From Flagellimonas olearia (GTDB taxonomy: Bacteria > Bacteroidota > Bacteroidia > Flavobacteriales > Flavobacteriaceae), in the NCBI RefSeq assembly GCF_009184425.1, contig NZ_WELG01000002.1, forward strand, positions 1,706,741 through 1,770,740: 64,000 bases of DNA. The letters run 5' to 3'. The number at the start of each line of letters is the position of its first letter. Positions within the stretch are counted from its first letter, which is position 1. The notes under the pieces are model-generated. The model was not told the DNA's origin. It was given only the letters and a program-made list of their open reading frames with translations, and did not search any database. Of the stretch, positions 16,186-27,388 are shown one piece after another. The translations under genes were made by a program, and so were the position numbers.

Positions 16186-16222
16186 GGTTAAGGTCTTTCC
16201 ATTTTTTGGTTAGACCTTAGCC
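16186..16222 (+). other. Hairpin in the rplL-rpoB gap
   Basis: GGTTAAGGTCT (16186-16196) pairs over 11 positions (one G-U) with AGACCTTAGCC (16212-16222); the loop is 15 nt. The following sequence is AT-rich but not a clean T-run, so partial termination or RNA cleavage that lowers rpoBC expression relative to rplJL is plausible, as described for this junction in Escherichia coli. Confidence 0.65.
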
Positions 16223-16292
16223 TATTTTAATAAGGAGTGTATAAAGCCGTACACAGACCCCTATAGTATTCACGATCAAAATTTGTCCATAG

Positions 16293-19200
16293 ATGTTCAC
16301 AAACACTATTGAAAGAGTTAATTTCGCATCCGCTAAGAACATACCGGATTACCCGGATTTCTTGGACATTCAGATAAAATCGTTTCAGGATTTCTTCCAA
16401 TTAGAAACTAAATCTGACGAAAGAGGGAACGAAGGTCTCTACAACACCTTCATGGAGAATTTTCCAATCACCGATACCAGAAACCAGTTTGTACTGGAAT
16501 TTTTGGATTACTTCATAGATCCACCCAGATATTCCATCCAAGAATGTATTGAGCGTGGACTTACCTATAGCGTTCCTCTTAAGGCACGTCTAAAACTGTA
16601 CTGTACCGATCCAGAGCATGAGGACTTTGAGACCATTGTACAGGATGTGTACTTGGGTACCATCCCTTACATGACTCCAAGTGGAACCTTTGTGATCAAC
16701 GGTGCGGAACGTGTTGTTGTTTCCCAGTTGCATAGATCCCCAGGAGTTTTCTTTGGACAGTCTTTCCACGCAAACGGAACAAAATTGTATTCAGCCAGGG
16801 TAATCCCATTCAAAGGATCTTGGATTGAATTTGCTACCGACATCAATGCGGTGATGTACGCCTACATTGATCGGAAGAAAAAATTGCCGGTAACCACTCT
16901 TTTCCGTGCCATTGGTTTTGAAAGGGATAAGGATATCTTGGAAATCTTTGACCTATCGGAAGAAGTTAAGGTGTCAAAAGCCGGACTTAAAAAAGTATTG
17001 GGCCGTAAATTGGCCGCAAGGGTATTGAACACATGGCATGAGGATTTCGTGGACGAGGATACCGGTGAAGTGGTTTCCATTGAACGTAACGAGATTGTTT
17101 TGGATCGTGATACCGTTTTGGAAAAGGAGCATATCGATGAAATCATTGATGCCGATGTGAAGACCATCCTACTTCACAAGGAAAACAATGCGCAGTCGGA
17201 TTACGCCATTATCCACAACACCTTGCAAAAAGATCCTACCAACTCTGAAAAAGAAGCGGTAGAACACATCTATAGACAATTGCGTAATGCCGAGCCGCCA
17301 GATGAAGAGACCGCTCGTGGTATTATCGACAAATTGTTCTTCTCCGACCAACGTTACTCTTTGGGTGAGGTAGGTCGTTACAGAATGAACAAGAAATTGG
17401 GCTTGGACATTGGTATGGACAAAGAGGTTCTTACCAAGGAAGATATCATTACCATCATCAAGTATTTGATCGAGTTGATCAATTCCAAAGCCGAGATTGA
17501 TGATATCGATCACTTGTCCAATCGTCGTGTACGTACCGTTGGTGAGCAGTTGTCCCAGCAGTTTGGAGTAGGTTTGGCACGTATGGCACGTACCATCCGT
17601 GAGCGTATGAACGTTCGTGACAACGAGGTGTTTACCCCAATCGATTTGATCAATGCCAAGACCTTGTCTTCCGTGATCAACTCGTTCTTCGGGACCAACC
17701 AGTTGTCTCAGTTCATGGACCAGACCAACCCATTGGCTGAAATTACACACAAAAGAAGATTGTCCGCATTGGGACCAGGTGGTCTTTCCCGTGAAAGAGC
17801 CGGTTTCGAGGTGCGTGACGTTCACTATACCCACTACGGTAGATTGTGTCCCATTGAAACCCCTGAAGGACCGAACATTGGTTTGATCTCCTCACTTTCC
17901 GTATTTGCGAAAGTGAACAGCATGGGCTTCTTGGAGACCCCGTATCGTAAAGTTGCCGATGGAAAAGTAGACGTGAAAGATCATATTTACTTGAGTGCAG
18001 AGGAAGAAGAAGGAATGAAAATTGCCCAGGCAAACATTCCTTTGAAAGATGATGGCACTATTGACAGGGATAAGGTAATTGCCCGTGAAGAAGGGGATTT
18101 CCCAGTGGTAGATCCTGCTGAGATCCAATACACGGACGTTGCCCCCAACCAGATTGCATCCATCTCTGCTTCCTTGATTCCGTTCTTGGAGCACGATGAT
18201 GCGAACCGTGCGTTGATGGGCTCCAACATGATGCGCCAGGCCGTACCATTGTTGCGTCCTGATTCACCTATCGTGGGTACAGGTCTTGAAAGACAAGTAG
18301 CTACCGACTCCAGGGTATTGATCAATGCCGAAGGCAATGGAACCGTGGAGTATGTGGATGCCCAAAAAGTCACTATCAAATACGATAGAACCGATGAAGA
18401 GCGCTTGGTAAGCTTCGAAGAAGACTCCAAGACCTACGAATTGGTGAAATTTAGAAAGACCAACCAAGGGACCAGCATCAACTTGAAGCCGATCGTGAAG
18501 AAAGGTGACAAGGTGAAAAAAGGTCAAGTACTTTGTGAAGGATATGCTACCGAAAAAGGTGAATTGGCCTTGGGTAGAAACATGAAAGTAGCCTTCATGC
18601 CTTGGAAAGGATATAACTTTGAGGATGCGATCGTAATCTCTGAAAAAGTGGTTCGTGAGGATATCTTTACCTCCATCCACATTGATGAGTACGCTCTTGA
18701 GGTTAGGGATACCAAATTGGGTGCAGAGGAATTGACCAACGATATTCCAAACGTATCCGAGGAAGCTACCAAGGACTTGGACGAGTACGGTATGATCCGT
18801 ATCGGTGCCGAGGTAAAACCTGGTGACATCCTTATTGGTAAGATCACTCCAAAAGGAGAATCAGACCCAACTCCAGAGGAAAAACTATTGCGTGCCATCT
18901 TTGGTGACAAGGCCGGTGACGTAAAAGATGCTTCCTTGAAAGCTTCACCATCTTTGAGAGGTGTGGTTATCGATAAGAAATTGTTCTCTCGTTCCATCAA
19001 GGACAAGCGCAAGCGTTCCGAGGACAAAGAAGCCATCTCAAGATTGGAGATGGATTACGAGGTTAAATTCCAACAACTGAAAGATGTATTGATCGAGAAA
19101 TTATTTGGCTTGATCAATGGTAAAACATCACAAGGTGTTATCAACGATTTGGGTGAAGAAGTACTTCCAAAAGGAAAGAAATACACCATTAAAATGTTGA

Positions 19201-20102
19201 ACGCTGTTGATGATTTTGCCCACTTGGTTGGAGGTAGCTGGACAACAGACGAGGATACCAATGCCTTGGTGGCCGATTTGTTGCACAACTACAAAATCAA
19301 ATTGAACGACATTCAAGGTAACCTAAGAAGGGACAAGTTTACCATCTCCGTTGGGGATGAGCTTCCTGCAGGTATCATGAAGTTGGCCAAGGTCTACATC
19401 GCCAAAAAACGTAAGTTGAAGGTAGGTGATAAAATGGCGGGTCGTCACGGTAACAAAGGTATTGTTGCCCGTATCGTTCGTCAGGAAGACATGCCATTCT
19501 TGGAAGATGGATCTCCAGTGGACATTGTATTGAACCCATTGGGTGTACCTTCAAGGATGAACATTGGTCAGATTTATGAAACCGTATTGGGTTGGGCCGG
19601 ATTGAAATTGGGCAAAAAGTTTGCTACGCCAATTTTTGATGGAGCTACCTTGGATGAGATCAATGCCTTTACTGATGAGGCCGGTGTACCACGTTTTGGA
19701 CATACACACCTTTATGACGGTGGAACAGGTCAGCGTTTTGACCAGGCTGCTACCGTTGGGGTGATCTATATGTTGAAATTGGGTCACATGGTAGACGACA
19801 AGATGCACGCACGTTCCATTGGACCATACTCGTTGATCACACAACAACCATTGGGTGGTAAGGCCCAGTTTGGTGGTCAGCGTTTTGGAGAGATGGAGGT
19901 ATGGGCATTGGAAGCCTACGGTGCTTCGTCTACCCTAAGGGAAATCTTGACCGTTAAGTCGGATGACGTTATCGGAAGGGCCAAGACCTATGAATCCATT
20001 GTGAAAGGCGAGACCATGCCAGAACCTGGATTGCCAGAATCTTTCAACGTATTGATGCACGAACTTAAAGGTTTGGGCTTGGATATCCGTTTGGAAGAGT
20101 AG
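16293..20102 (+). CDS. rpoB: DNA-directed RNA polymerase subunit beta
   Basis: 1269 residues, full length for Bacteroidota. The rifampicin-binding segment [20 protein letters not shown] is of the susceptible type, followed by [20 protein letters not shown] and [13 protein letters not shown]. The C-terminal [15 protein letters not shown] and [20 protein letters not shown] are core catalytic and clamp elements. It forms the catalytic core with beta'. It is 128 bp downstream of rplL, with the hairpin at 16186 in between, and 39 bp before rpoC. Confidence 0.99.
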   Translation: MFTNTIERVNFASAKNIPDYPDFLDIQIKSFQDFFQLETKSDERGNEGLYNTFMENFPITDTRNQFVLEFLDYFIDPPRYSIQECIERGLTYSVPLKARLKLYCTDPEHEDFETIVQDVYLGTIPYMTPSGTFVINGAERVVVSQLHRSPGVFFGQSFHANGTKLYSARVIPFKGSWIEFATDINAVMYAYIDRKKKLPVTTLFRAIGFERDKDILEIFDLSEEVKVSKAGLKKVLGRKLAARVLNTWHEDFVDEDTGEVVSIERNEIVLDRDTVLEKEHIDEIIDADVKTILLHKENNAQSDYAIIHNTLQKDPTNSEKEAVEHIYRQLRNAEPPDEETARGIIDKLFFSDQRYSLGEVGRYRMNKKLGLDIGMDKEVLTKEDIITIIKYLIELINSKAEIDDIDHLSNRRVRTVGEQLSQQFGVGLARMARTIRERMNVRDNEVFTPIDLINAKTLSSVINSFFGTNQLSQFMDQTNPLAEITHKRRLSALGPGGLSRERAGFEVRDVHYTHYGRLCPIETPEGPNIGLISSLSVFAKVNSMGFLETPYRKVADGKVDVKDHIYLSAEEEEGMKIAQANIPLKDDGTIDRDKVIAREEGDFPVVDPAEIQYTDVAPNQIASISASLIPFLEHDDANRALMGSNMMRQAVPLLRPDSPIVGTGLERQVATDSRVLINAEGNGTVEYVDAQKVTIKYDRTDEERLVSFEEDSKTYELVKFRKTNQGTSINLKPIVKKGDKVKKGQVLCEGYATEKGELALGRNMKVAFMPWKGYNFEDAIVISEKVVREDIFTSIHIDEYALEVRDTKLGAEELTNDIPNVSEEATKDLDEYGMIRIGAEVKPGDILIGKITPKGESDPTPEEKLLRAIFGDKAGDVKDASLKASPSLRGVVIDKKLFSRSIKDKRKRSEDKEAISRLEMDYEVKFQQLKDVLIEKLFGLINGKTSQGVINDLGEEVLPKGKKYTIKMLNAVDDFAHLVGGSWTTDEDTNALVADLLHNYKIKLNDIQGNLRRDKFTISVGDELPAGIMKLAKVYIAKKRKLKVGDKMAGRHGNKGIVARIVRQEDMPFLEDGSPVDIVLNPLGVPSRMNIGQIYETVLGWAGLKLGKKFATPIFDGATLDEINAFTDEAGVPRFGHTHLYDGGTGQRFDQAATVGVIYMLKLGHMVDDKMHARSIGPYSLITQQPLGGKAQFGGQRFGEMEVWALEAYGASSTLREILTVKSDDVIGRAKTYESIVKGETMPEPGLPESFNVLMHELKGLGLDIRLEE

Positions 20103-20141
20103 AACACTATATTACATTAATTATATCATCACCATATTGTT

Positions 20142-23100
20142 ATGGCTAGAATAAAAGACAATAACGCACCAAAAAGGTTCAATAAGATTTCCATAGGATT
20201 GGCCTCTCCAGAGTCCATTTTGGCCGAGTCCCGTGGCGAAGTATTGAAGCCTGAAACCATTAACTATAGAACGCACAAGCCCGAGCGTGATGGATTGTTC
20301 TGCGAGCGTATCTTTGGTCCTGTAAAGGATTATGAGTGTGCCTGTGGAAAGTATAAGCGTATCCGTTACCGTGGAATCGTTTGTGATCGTTGTGGTGTTG
20401 AAGTAACCGAGAAAAAAGTACGTAGGGACCGTGTAGGACACATCAATCTAGTGGTTCCCGTAGCACACATCTGGTACTTCCGTTCATTGCCAAATAAAAT
20501 CGGATACCTTTTGGGATTGCCTTCCAAAAAGTTGGATATGATCATTTACTATGAAAGGTATGTGGTTATCCAGCCTGGGGTGGCAAAAGGTCCGGAAGGA
20601 GAGGAAATCCACAAAATGGATTTCTTGACCGAAGAGGAATATTTGAACATCTTGGAGTCCATTCCTAGTGAGAACCAGTACTTGGAAGATACGGACCCCA
20701 ATAAGTTCATCGCCAAAATGGGTGCCGAATGTTTGATCGACCTATTGTCCAGAATCGATTTGGAGCAATTGTCCTACGAACTTCGTCACAAGGCAAACAC
20801 CGAAACATCAAAACAACGTAAGACCGAGGCCTTGAAACGTCTTCAAGTAGTTGAGGCTTTACGTGAATCACAGGACAACCGAGAAAACAACCCTGAGTGG
20901 ATGATCATGAAGGTCATTCCCGTGATCCCACCAGAATTGCGCCCATTGGTGCCATTGGATGGTGGTCGTTTTGCCACTTCGGATTTGAACGATCTATACC
21001 GTAGGGTGATCATCCGTAACAACCGTCTAAAGCGATTGATGGAGATCAAGGCCCCTGAGGTAATCTTGCGAAATGAGAAACGTATGCTTCAAGAAGCTGT
21101 GGATTCCCTTTTCGACAACACAAGAAAAGCCTCTGCGGTAAAAACAGAATCAAACAGACCATTGAAATCCCTTTCAGATTCGTTGAAAGGTAAGCAAGGT
21201 CGTTTCCGTCAAAACCTTTTGGGTAAACGTGTGGATTACTCCGCTCGTTCCGTAATTGTTGTTGGACCGGAATTGAAATTGTACGAATGTGGTCTACCAA
21301 AAGATATGGCGGCCGAGCTGTACAAGCCTTTTGTTATCCGTAAGTTGATAGAAAGAGGTATTGTAAAGACGGTAAAGTCTGCCAAGAAGATCATAGACAA
21401 GAAAGAGCCTGTGGTTTGGGATATTCTGGAAAATGTCCTTAAAGGACATCCAGTCCTATTGAACCGGGCCCCCACATTGCACCGATTGGGTATCCAAGCG
21501 TTCCAGCCTAAACTTATTGAAGGTAAGGCGATTCGTTTGCACCCCTTGGCGTGTACCGCGTTCAACGCGGATTTCGATGGGGATCAGATGGCGGTTCACT
21601 TGCCATTGGGGCCAGAGGCCATTTTGGAGGCCCAATTGTTGATGTTGGCTTCCCAAAATATCTTGAACCCTGCGAATGGTTCGCCAATCACGGTACCATC
21701 ACAGGATATGGTTTTGGGATTGTACTATATGACCAAAGAAAAGAAGTCCACTCCGGAGGAACCTGTTTTGGGTGAAGGATTGACCTTCTATTCCGCTGAA
21801 GAAGTGGAAATTGCCTTTAATGAGAAGAAAGTAGCGTTGAACGCTGGCATTAAGGTAAGGACCAAAGATTTTAATGAAGCGGGAGAATTGGTCAACCAAA
21901 TCATTAAAACCACTGTAGGTCGTGTATTGTTCAATTCAGAAGTACCAGAACAAGCAGGATTCATCAACCAAGTATTGAACAAGAAGGCCCTAAGGAACAT
22001 TATTGGGGATATTCTTGCCGTGACCGATGTACCTACAACGGCCGAATTCTTGGATAAGATCAAGTCCATGGGATATGATTTCGCTTTCAAGGGAGGTTTG
22101 TCCTTCAGTTTGGGAGATATCATCATCCCTGCCGAAAAGCAAGATATGATCAACGAAGCCAACGAGCAGGTTGATGGTATTATGATGAACTATAACATGG
22201 GTCTTATCACCAACAATGAGCGATATAACCAGGTTATTGATGTTTGGACTTCCACCAACGCCATGTTGACCGAATTGGCCATGAAGCGAATTCGTGAAGA
22301 CAAGCAAGGATTCAACTCGGTGTATATGATGTTGGATTCCGGTGCAAGGGGTTCCAAAGAGCAGATTCGTCAGTTGACCGGTATGCGTGGATTGATGGCC
22401 AAGCCTAAAAAATCTACTGCTGGTGGTGGAGAGATTATCGAAAACCCGATTCTTTCCAACTTTAAGGAAGGTCTATCGATCTTGGAATACTTTATCTCTA
22501 CCCACGGTGCGCGTAAAGGTCTTGCGGATACCGCTTTGAAAACTGCGGATGCGGGATACTTGACCCGTCGTTTGGTGGATGTTTCACAAGATGTGATCAT
22601 CAACATAGAAGATTGTGGTACACTTCGTGGAATTGAAGTGGAAGCATTGAAGAAGAATGAAGAAATCGTGGAGACCCTTGGAGAGCGAATCTTAGGTAGG
22701 GTATCTCTTCACGATGTATACAATCCATTGACAGAGGAATTGGTTCTTAAAGCAGGCCAGGATATCACCGAGGCCGATGTGAAGAGGGTAGAAGCTGCTC
22801 CGATTGAAAAAATCGAAGTAAGGTCACCATTGACCTGTGAGGCTCCTCAAGGAATCTGTGCCAAATGTTACGGTAGAAACCTAGCGACCAATAAAATGGT
22901 TCAGCGTGGTGAAGCTGTTGGTGTTGTTGCCGCACAATCCATTGGGGAACCAGGTACACAGTTGACGCTACGTACCTTCCACGTGGGTGGTATTGCAGGA
23001 AACATTTCCGAGGATAACAAGTTGGAAGCCAAGTTTGATGGTGTAGCGGAAATTGAAGATTTGCGGGTTGTTGAAGGTGAAAATGCCGAAGGAAACAAAA

Positions 23101-24440
23101 CCAATATTGTAATTTCCAGAACATCGGAGATCAAGATCATTGATGCCAAGACGGGAATTACCTTGAGTACCAATAACATTCCTTACGGTTCCCAATTGTT
23201 CGTGAAGAACGGAGGCAAGATCAGTAAAGGAGAATTGATTTGCCAGTGGGACCCATATAACGGTGTAATTGTATCTGAATTCACCGGGCAGATTGCTTAT
23301 GAGAATATTGAGCAAGGGGTAACCTATCAAGTGGAAATTGACGAACAGACCGGTTTCCAGGAAAAGGTAATCTCCGAATCAAGGAACAAGAAATTGATTC
23401 CTACCTTGTTGATCAAGGATGGAAAAGGAGAAACCCTTCGTTCCTACAACCTACCGGTTGGTTCCCATATTATGGTAGATGATGGTGAGAAGATCAAGGA
23501 AGGTAAGATCTTGGTGAAAATCCCACGTAAATCTGCCAAGGCAGGGGATATCACAGGAGGTCTTCCAAGGGTAACCGAGTTGTTCGAAGCACGTAACCCA
23601 TCCAACCCTGCCGTTGTATCCGAGATTGATGGTGTGGTTTCTTTTGGTAAGATCAAGAGAGGTAACCGCGAAATCATCATCGAATCCAAAACAGGTGAGA
23701 TCAAGAAGTACTTGGTTAAACTTTCCAACCAAATCTTGGTTCAGGAAAATGACTATGTACGTGCAGGTATGCCATTGTCCGATGGGTCTATTACCCCAGA
23801 GGATATCTTGGCCATCAAAGGACCATCAGCTGTACAACAATACTTGGTGAACGAAGTTCAGGAAGTATATCGCTTGCAAGGTGTAAAAATCAACGATAAG
23901 CACTTTGAGGTTGTGGTACGACAAATGATGCGTAAGGTACAGATCCAGGATTCCGGGGATACTACGTTCTTGGAGAACCAATTGGTACACAAGGATGACT
24001 TCATCAACGAAAATGATGAAATCTTTGGCAAGAAAGTGGTCGAGGATGCTGGGGATTCAGAAAGATTGAAGCCAGGTCAGATCGTAACGGCACGTCAGCT
24101 AAGGGATGAGAACTCTATTCTAAGAAGAGAGGACAAGACCTTGGTTACGGCAAGAGATGCTGTTGCGGCCACGGCTACACCAATTCTTCAAGGAATCACA
24201 CGAGCGTCGTTGCAGACCAAGTCCTTTATCTCTGCCGCATCGTTCCAGGAGACTACCAAAGTGTTGAACGAAGCCGCTGTAAGTGGTAAAGTGGATTCTT
24301 TGGAAGGATTGAAGGAAAATGTGATTGTAGGTCATAAGATTCCGGCCGGTACCGGTATGAGGGATTACGATAGTATTATCGTAGGCTCCAAGGAGGAATA
24401 TGATGAAATCATGGCCCGAAAAGAGGAATTTAAATTCTAA
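20142..24440 (+). CDS. rpoC: DNA-directed RNA polymerase subunit beta'
   Basis: 1432 residues. The N-terminal zinc site CACGKY...CDRCGVEV, the active-site [14 protein letters not shown] holding the catalytic Mg2+, and the trigger-loop region ([20 protein letters not shown]) are intact. A second zinc site (CGTLRG...[13 protein letters not shown]) and the C-terminal [18 protein letters not shown] are also present. It is co-transcribed with rpoB and ends at a strong terminator at 24450. Confidence 0.99.
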   Translation: MARIKDNNAPKRFNKISIGLASPESILAESRGEVLKPETINYRTHKPERDGLFCERIFGPVKDYECACGKYKRIRYRGIVCDRCGVEVTEKKVRRDRVGHINLVVPVAHIWYFRSLPNKIGYLLGLPSKKLDMIIYYERYVVIQPGVAKGPEGEEIHKMDFLTEEEYLNILESIPSENQYLEDTDPNKFIAKMGAECLIDLLSRIDLEQLSYELRHKANTETSKQRKTEALKRLQVVEALRESQDNRENNPEWMIMKVIPVIPPELRPLVPLDGGRFATSDLNDLYRRVIIRNNRLKRLMEIKAPEVILRNEKRMLQEAVDSLFDNTRKASAVKTESNRPLKSLSDSLKGKQGRFRQNLLGKRVDYSARSVIVVGPELKLYECGLPKDMAAELYKPFVIRKLIERGIVKTVKSAKKIIDKKEPVVWDILENVLKGHPVLLNRAPTLHRLGIQAFQPKLIEGKAIRLHPLACTAFNADFDGDQMAVHLPLGPEAILEAQLLMLASQNILNPANGSPITVPSQDMVLGLYYMTKEKKSTPEEPVLGEGLTFYSAEEVEIAFNEKKVALNAGIKVRTKDFNEAGELVNQIIKTTVGRVLFNSEVPEQAGFINQVLNKKALRNIIGDILAVTDVPTTAEFLDKIKSMGYDFAFKGGLSFSLGDIIIPAEKQDMINEANEQVDGIMMNYNMGLITNNERYNQVIDVWTSTNAMLTELAMKRIREDKQGFNSVYMMLDSGARGSKEQIRQLTGMRGLMAKPKKSTAGGGEIIENPILSNFKEGLSILEYFISTHGARKGLADTALKTADAGYLTRRLVDVSQDVIINIEDCGTLRGIEVEALKKNEEIVETLGERILGRVSLHDVYNPLTEELVLKAGQDITEADVKRVEAAPIEKIEVRSPLTCEAPQGICAKCYGRNLATNKMVQRGEAVGVVAAQSIGEPGTQLTLRTFHVGGIAGNISEDNKLEAKFDGVAEIEDLRVVEGENAEGNKTNIVISRTSEIKIIDAKTGITLSTNNIPYGSQLFVKNGGKISKGELICQWDPYNGVIVSEFTGQIAYENIEQGVTYQVEIDEQTGFQEKVISESRNKKLIPTLLIKDGKGETLRSYNLPVGSHIMVDDGEKIKEGKILVKIPRKSAKAGDITGGLPRVTELFEARNPSNPAVVSEIDGVVSFGKIKRGNREIIIESKTGEIKKYLVKLSNQILVQENDYVRAGMPLSDGSITPEDILAIKGPSAVQQYLVNEVQEVYRLQGVKINDKHFEVVVRQMMRKVQIQDSGDTTFLENQLVHKDDFINENDEIFGKKVVEDAGDSERLKPGQIVTARQLRDENSILRREDKTLVTARDAVAATATPILQGITRASLQTKSFISAASFQETTKVLNEAAVSGKVDSLEGLKENVIVGHKIPAGTGMRDYDSIIVGSKEEYDEIMARKEEFKF

Positions 24441-24449
24441 ATACAAACA

Positions 24450-24480
24450 AACCCTGACCCTAGCGTCAGGGTTTTCTTTT
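24450..24480 (+). terminator. Intrinsic terminator after rpoC
   Basis: AACCCTGAC (24450-24458) pairs with GTCAGGGTT (24465-24473) around a 6-nt loop, followed by TTTTCTTTTT-type sequence. Confidence 0.9.
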
Positions 24481-24502
24481 TCCATTTTTGAAAGATAATC
24501 GC

Positions 24503-24814
24503 ATGGCTGAAAAAGAACAGAAACAAAAACAGATCAATATAGAGTTGGATGAGAAAACCGCTGAAGGTATTTATTCCAACTTGGCCATAATCAATCACTC
24601 CGTGTCAGAGTTCGTGGTGGATTTTATTAGTATGATGCCGGGAGCACCCAAAGCAAAGGTGAAGAGCAGAATAGTGCTGACGCCCCAACACGCCAAAAAG
24701 TTCTTGAAGGCGTTGAACGACAATGTAGCCCGTTTTGAACAGGCACATGGCCCTATAAAAGACTATGAGCAGCCCCCAATTCCTTTGAATTTTGGACCCA
24801 CGGGAGAAGCATAA
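24503..24814 (+). CDS. DUF3467 family protein
   Basis: 103 residues from the ATG at 24503 (MAEKEQKQKQINIELDEK); a TTG at 24488 is a poorer start. The body SNLAIINHSVSEFVVDFISMMPG is the DUF3467 core, and the end (PPIPLNFGP) is typical. It is a small cytoplasmic protein of unknown function. It regularly follows rpoC in Bacteroidota, which hints at a link to transcription but proves nothing. It is bracketed by terminators on both sides. Confidence 0.9.
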   Translation: MAEKEQKQKQINIELDEKTAEGIYSNLAIINHSVSEFVVDFISMMPGAPKAKVKSRIVLTPQHAKKFLKALNDNVARFEQAHGPIKDYEQPPIPLNFGPTGEA

Positions 24815-24848
24815 AAAAAGCCCTGATCTAAAAATCAGGGCTTTTTTT
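24815..24848 (+). terminator. Bidirectional intrinsic terminator
   Basis: A long A-run plus GCCCTGAT (24820-24827) pairs with ATCAGGGC (24834-24841) and then a T-run. It serves the DUF3467 gene on the plus strand and the convergent membrane-protein gene on the minus strand. Confidence 0.92.
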
Positions 24849-24858
24849 ATGGGCTATA

Positions 24859-25290
24859 CTATCTCAACCATCCTTTTTGGATTCCCATTTTGGAAAAGAA
24901 GATGAGATAGAGTCCGATGATTACCACGATGATGGGCATGGTGTAGGTGGAAGGTCCAAAGGCCTCCACGGCGTTCGAGACAAAAAGCCAATGAATAAAC
25001 TGTGCCACTGCCGTAACCAAGGAAATAATGAAAAGAGGCTTTGCCCATTTTTTTAGGAGCAAAAGTCCAATAGATCCAATGGTTCCGGAAAAAACGGCGA
25101 GGGCAAAGGCTGCTGTGGCCCAGGCAGGGATACCTTCAAAAACCTCGCGTTGGGCTTGGTTGATACTTTCTAAAATGGCTTGTTGGTTAAAAGCTTGGTT
25201 CAAGTAGTTGAAGACACCCGATAGATTCCATAAAAGGGCGATACCGCTCACTAACCAGAACCAGATAGGTGGTTTTACTGTGGTTGTCAT
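24859..25290 (-). CDS. Uncharacterised four-helix membrane protein
   Basis: 143 residues with four predicted transmembrane helices: FWLVSGIALLWNLSGVFNYL, AAFALAVFSGTIGSIGLLLL, PLFIISLVTAVAQFIHWLFV and MPIIVVIIGLYLIFF. The loop between helices 1 and 2 is polar, and an LLKKWAKPLF basic turn follows helix 2. I do not recognise a named family with certainty. It is transcribed alone, convergent with DUF3467, and 111 bp upstream of the prfC stop codon on the same strand. Confidence 0.75.
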   Translation of the reverse strand: MTTTVKPPIWFWLVSGIALLWNLSGVFNYLNQAFNQQAILESINQAQREVFEGIPAWATAAFALAVFSGTIGSIGLLLLKKWAKPLFIISLVTAVAQFIHWLFVSNAVEAFGPSTYTMPIIVVIIGLYLIFFSKMGIQKGWLR

Positions 25291-25401
25291 AATGGTTTTT
25301 TTATTGGATTGCGTTATGCAATGTACTAAAAATTAACACATTATGATTTTGGGTGTTGATTTTTTACCAGGCTCTCCAGTTTAGTGGTTGGACACTTGGT
25401 C

Positions 25402-26991
25402 TTATTCAAATTCCGAGGTGAAGTGTAGTTTCACCGTAGGATATTTTTGTTGGGTCATTTGGAGTGAAAAAGGGGAGTCGGCCAAGAAGACCAATTGACC
25501 GCGTTTATCCGTGGCCAAGAACTTTTGTTTTACCCTTTTGAATTCTTCAAACTCTGTATTGTTTTTGTCCTCGGGCTCTACCCAACAGGCTTTATGTACG
25601 GGGAAATTTTCATAGGTACATTTCGCACCGTACTCATGCTCCAATCGGTATTGGATAACCTCATATTGAAGTGCACCTACTGTTCCAATAATCTTTCTGC
25701 CATTCATTTCCAAAGTGAACAACTGGGCCACTCCTTCGTCCATAAGCTGGTCTATGCCCTTGTACAACTGTTTGGCCTTCATAGGGTCTGCATTGTTGAT
25801 GTACCTGAAATGTTCCGGGGAAAAACTTGGGATACCTTTGTAATGTAGTTTTTCTCCACTGGTCAAGGTGTCCCCTATCTTAAAATTCCCGGTATCATGA
25901 AGACCAACAATGTCCCCGGGATAGGAAATATCAACAATCTCTTTTTTCTCGGCAAAAAAAGCATTGGGACTGGAAAATTTCAATTTTTTATCGTGGCGCA
26001 CGTGCAAATAGGGTGTGTTGCGCTCAAATGTTCCCGATACCACTTTAATGAACGCCAACCGATCTCGGTGTTTGGGGTCCATATTGGCATGAATTTTAAA
26101 CACAAATCCAGAAAAATCCTTTTCATTGGCTTTTACTAGGCGTTCTTCGGCCATTTTGGCCCTTGGTGGTGGGGCAATATCCACAAAACAGTCCAAAAGT
26201 TCCCGAACTCCAAAGTTATTCAGGGCAGAACCGAAAAAGACGGGCTGAAGCTCTCCTTTTAGGTAAGCCTCCTTGTCAAAATCCGGATATACACCATGAA
26301 CAAGCTCCAAATTGTCACGAAGATTCTCGGCAGAATCGGTCCCTATGATTTTTTCCAGTTCAGGGCTGTCAAGGTCATCAAAAGCAATGGTTTCTTCAAT
26401 GTTCTTTTTGCTGTTTCCGCTAAAAAGATTGATGTTTTTCTCATAAATATTGTAGATGCCCTTAAAATCATAGCCCATCCCAATCGGAAAACTCAAGGGG
26501 GTAACGGACAATCCCAACTTTTGTTCAACTTCATCCAGTAGGTCAAAAGCATCTTTTCCCTCACGATCCAGTTTATTGATGAACACGATCATGGGAATGT
26601 TGCGCATACGGCAGACCTCAACTAATTTTTCGGTCTGTTCCTCGACCCCCTTGGCAACATCTATGACCACGATCACGCTATCAACAGCGGTCAAAGTTCT
26701 AAAAGTATCCTCCGCAAAATCCTTATGTCCGGGAGTATCCAAAATGTTGATTTTCTTTCCGTTGTATAAAAAAGCCAATACGGAAGTAGCAACGGAGATA
26801 CCTCTTTGACGCTCAATTTCCATAAAGTCACTGGTGGCGGATTTTTTGATTTTATTGCTTTTAACCGCTCCAGCCTCTTGAATGGCACCACCGAACAGAA
26901 GCAATTTTTCAGTCAAGGTGGTTTTACCCGCATCGGGGTGGGAGATAATACCAAATGTTCTACGGCGTGCTATTTCCTTTTCAAAGTCCAT
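25402..26991 (-). CDS. prfC: Peptide chain release factor 3
   Basis: 529 residues from the ATG at 26989-26991 (MDFEKEIARRRTFGIISHPD). An upstream in-frame ATG adds six residues not found in the family. G-motifs are SHPDAGKTTLTEKL, DTPGHKDFAEDT and INKLDREGKD; the sequence SATSDFMEIERQRGISV is switch I. RF3 is a GTPase that recycles RF1/RF2 after termination. It differs from EF-G by the shorter C-terminal half. The gene stands alone, divergent from the surface-protein locus. Confidence 0.97.
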   Translation of the reverse strand: MDFEKEIARRRTFGIISHPDAGKTTLTEKLLLFGGAIQEAGAVKSNKIKKSATSDFMEIERQRGISVATSVLAFLYNGKKINILDTPGHKDFAEDTFRTLTAVDSVIVVIDVAKGVEEQTEKLVEVCRMRNIPMIVFINKLDREGKDAFDLLDEVEQKLGLSVTPLSFPIGMGYDFKGIYNIYEKNINLFSGNSKKNIEETIAFDDLDSPELEKIIGTDSAENLRDNLELVHGVYPDFDKEAYLKGELQPVFFGSALNNFGVRELLDCFVDIAPPPRAKMAEERLVKANEKDFSGFVFKIHANMDPKHRDRLAFIKVVSGTFERNTPYLHVRHDKKLKFSSPNAFFAEKKEIVDISYPGDIVGLHDTGNFKIGDTLTSGEKLHYKGIPSFSPEHFRYINNADPMKAKQLYKGIDQLMDEGVAQLFTLEMNGRKIIGTVGALQYEVIQYRLEHEYGAKCTYENFPVHKACWVEPEDKNNTEFEEFKRVKQKFLATDKRGQLVFLADSPFSLQMTQQKYPTVKLHFTSEFE

Positions 26992-27388
26992 CAACAAAAT
27001 TTTGCGCAAAAATAGGGTAATTATAGCTTATAGCATGCATTTAAAGGGAGATAGGCATTGTTGATATTTTGGGAAAAAAAGGAGGTGCTGGACATGCCTC
27101 AATAGAAAAAAGTAAAGTAATTTTCGCCCCGCTTTGGTTTTGCTAAGGTTTCAGTATGAATTTATATTGAAACCGGCAGTTACAGTGCAAGTGGTAAATA
27201 ATGATGAGGAATAAGCCTTTTGTCGAGAAAAATAGGCGGTGAGCGTGAAATGCATTATTTATGTGACCAAATTGTGTTTGTGCGTGTCGGAAAGACCGAA
27301 ACCAAATAGTAAAATAAGAAAGCCCCAATTTTCTTACACTTACGAGAACTACGAGCCATGGTGATCAGTTGACCAAAACTTATCATTT
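26992..27388. other. 397-bp divergent intergenic region without a supported gene
   Basis: It separates prfC (minus) from the secreted-protein gene at 27389 (plus). Open frames are short and lack family resemblance. It contains an isolated perfect SD-like AAAGGAGG (27078-27085) before a three-codon ORF ATG CCT CAA TAG (27094-27105), and an inverted repeat GGTTTCA/TGAAACC at 27147-27153 and 27168-27174. No TAnnTTTG promoter was found with confidence. Confidence 0.7.

Noticed and set aside
17169-17834. 221-codon antisense ORF inside rpoB
   Set aside because: Shadow frame of rpoB; no recognisable domain.
27143-27328. 61-codon minus-strand ORF in the prfC-27389 gap
   Set aside because: No family resemblance, no start signal; aromatic-rich random-like composition.
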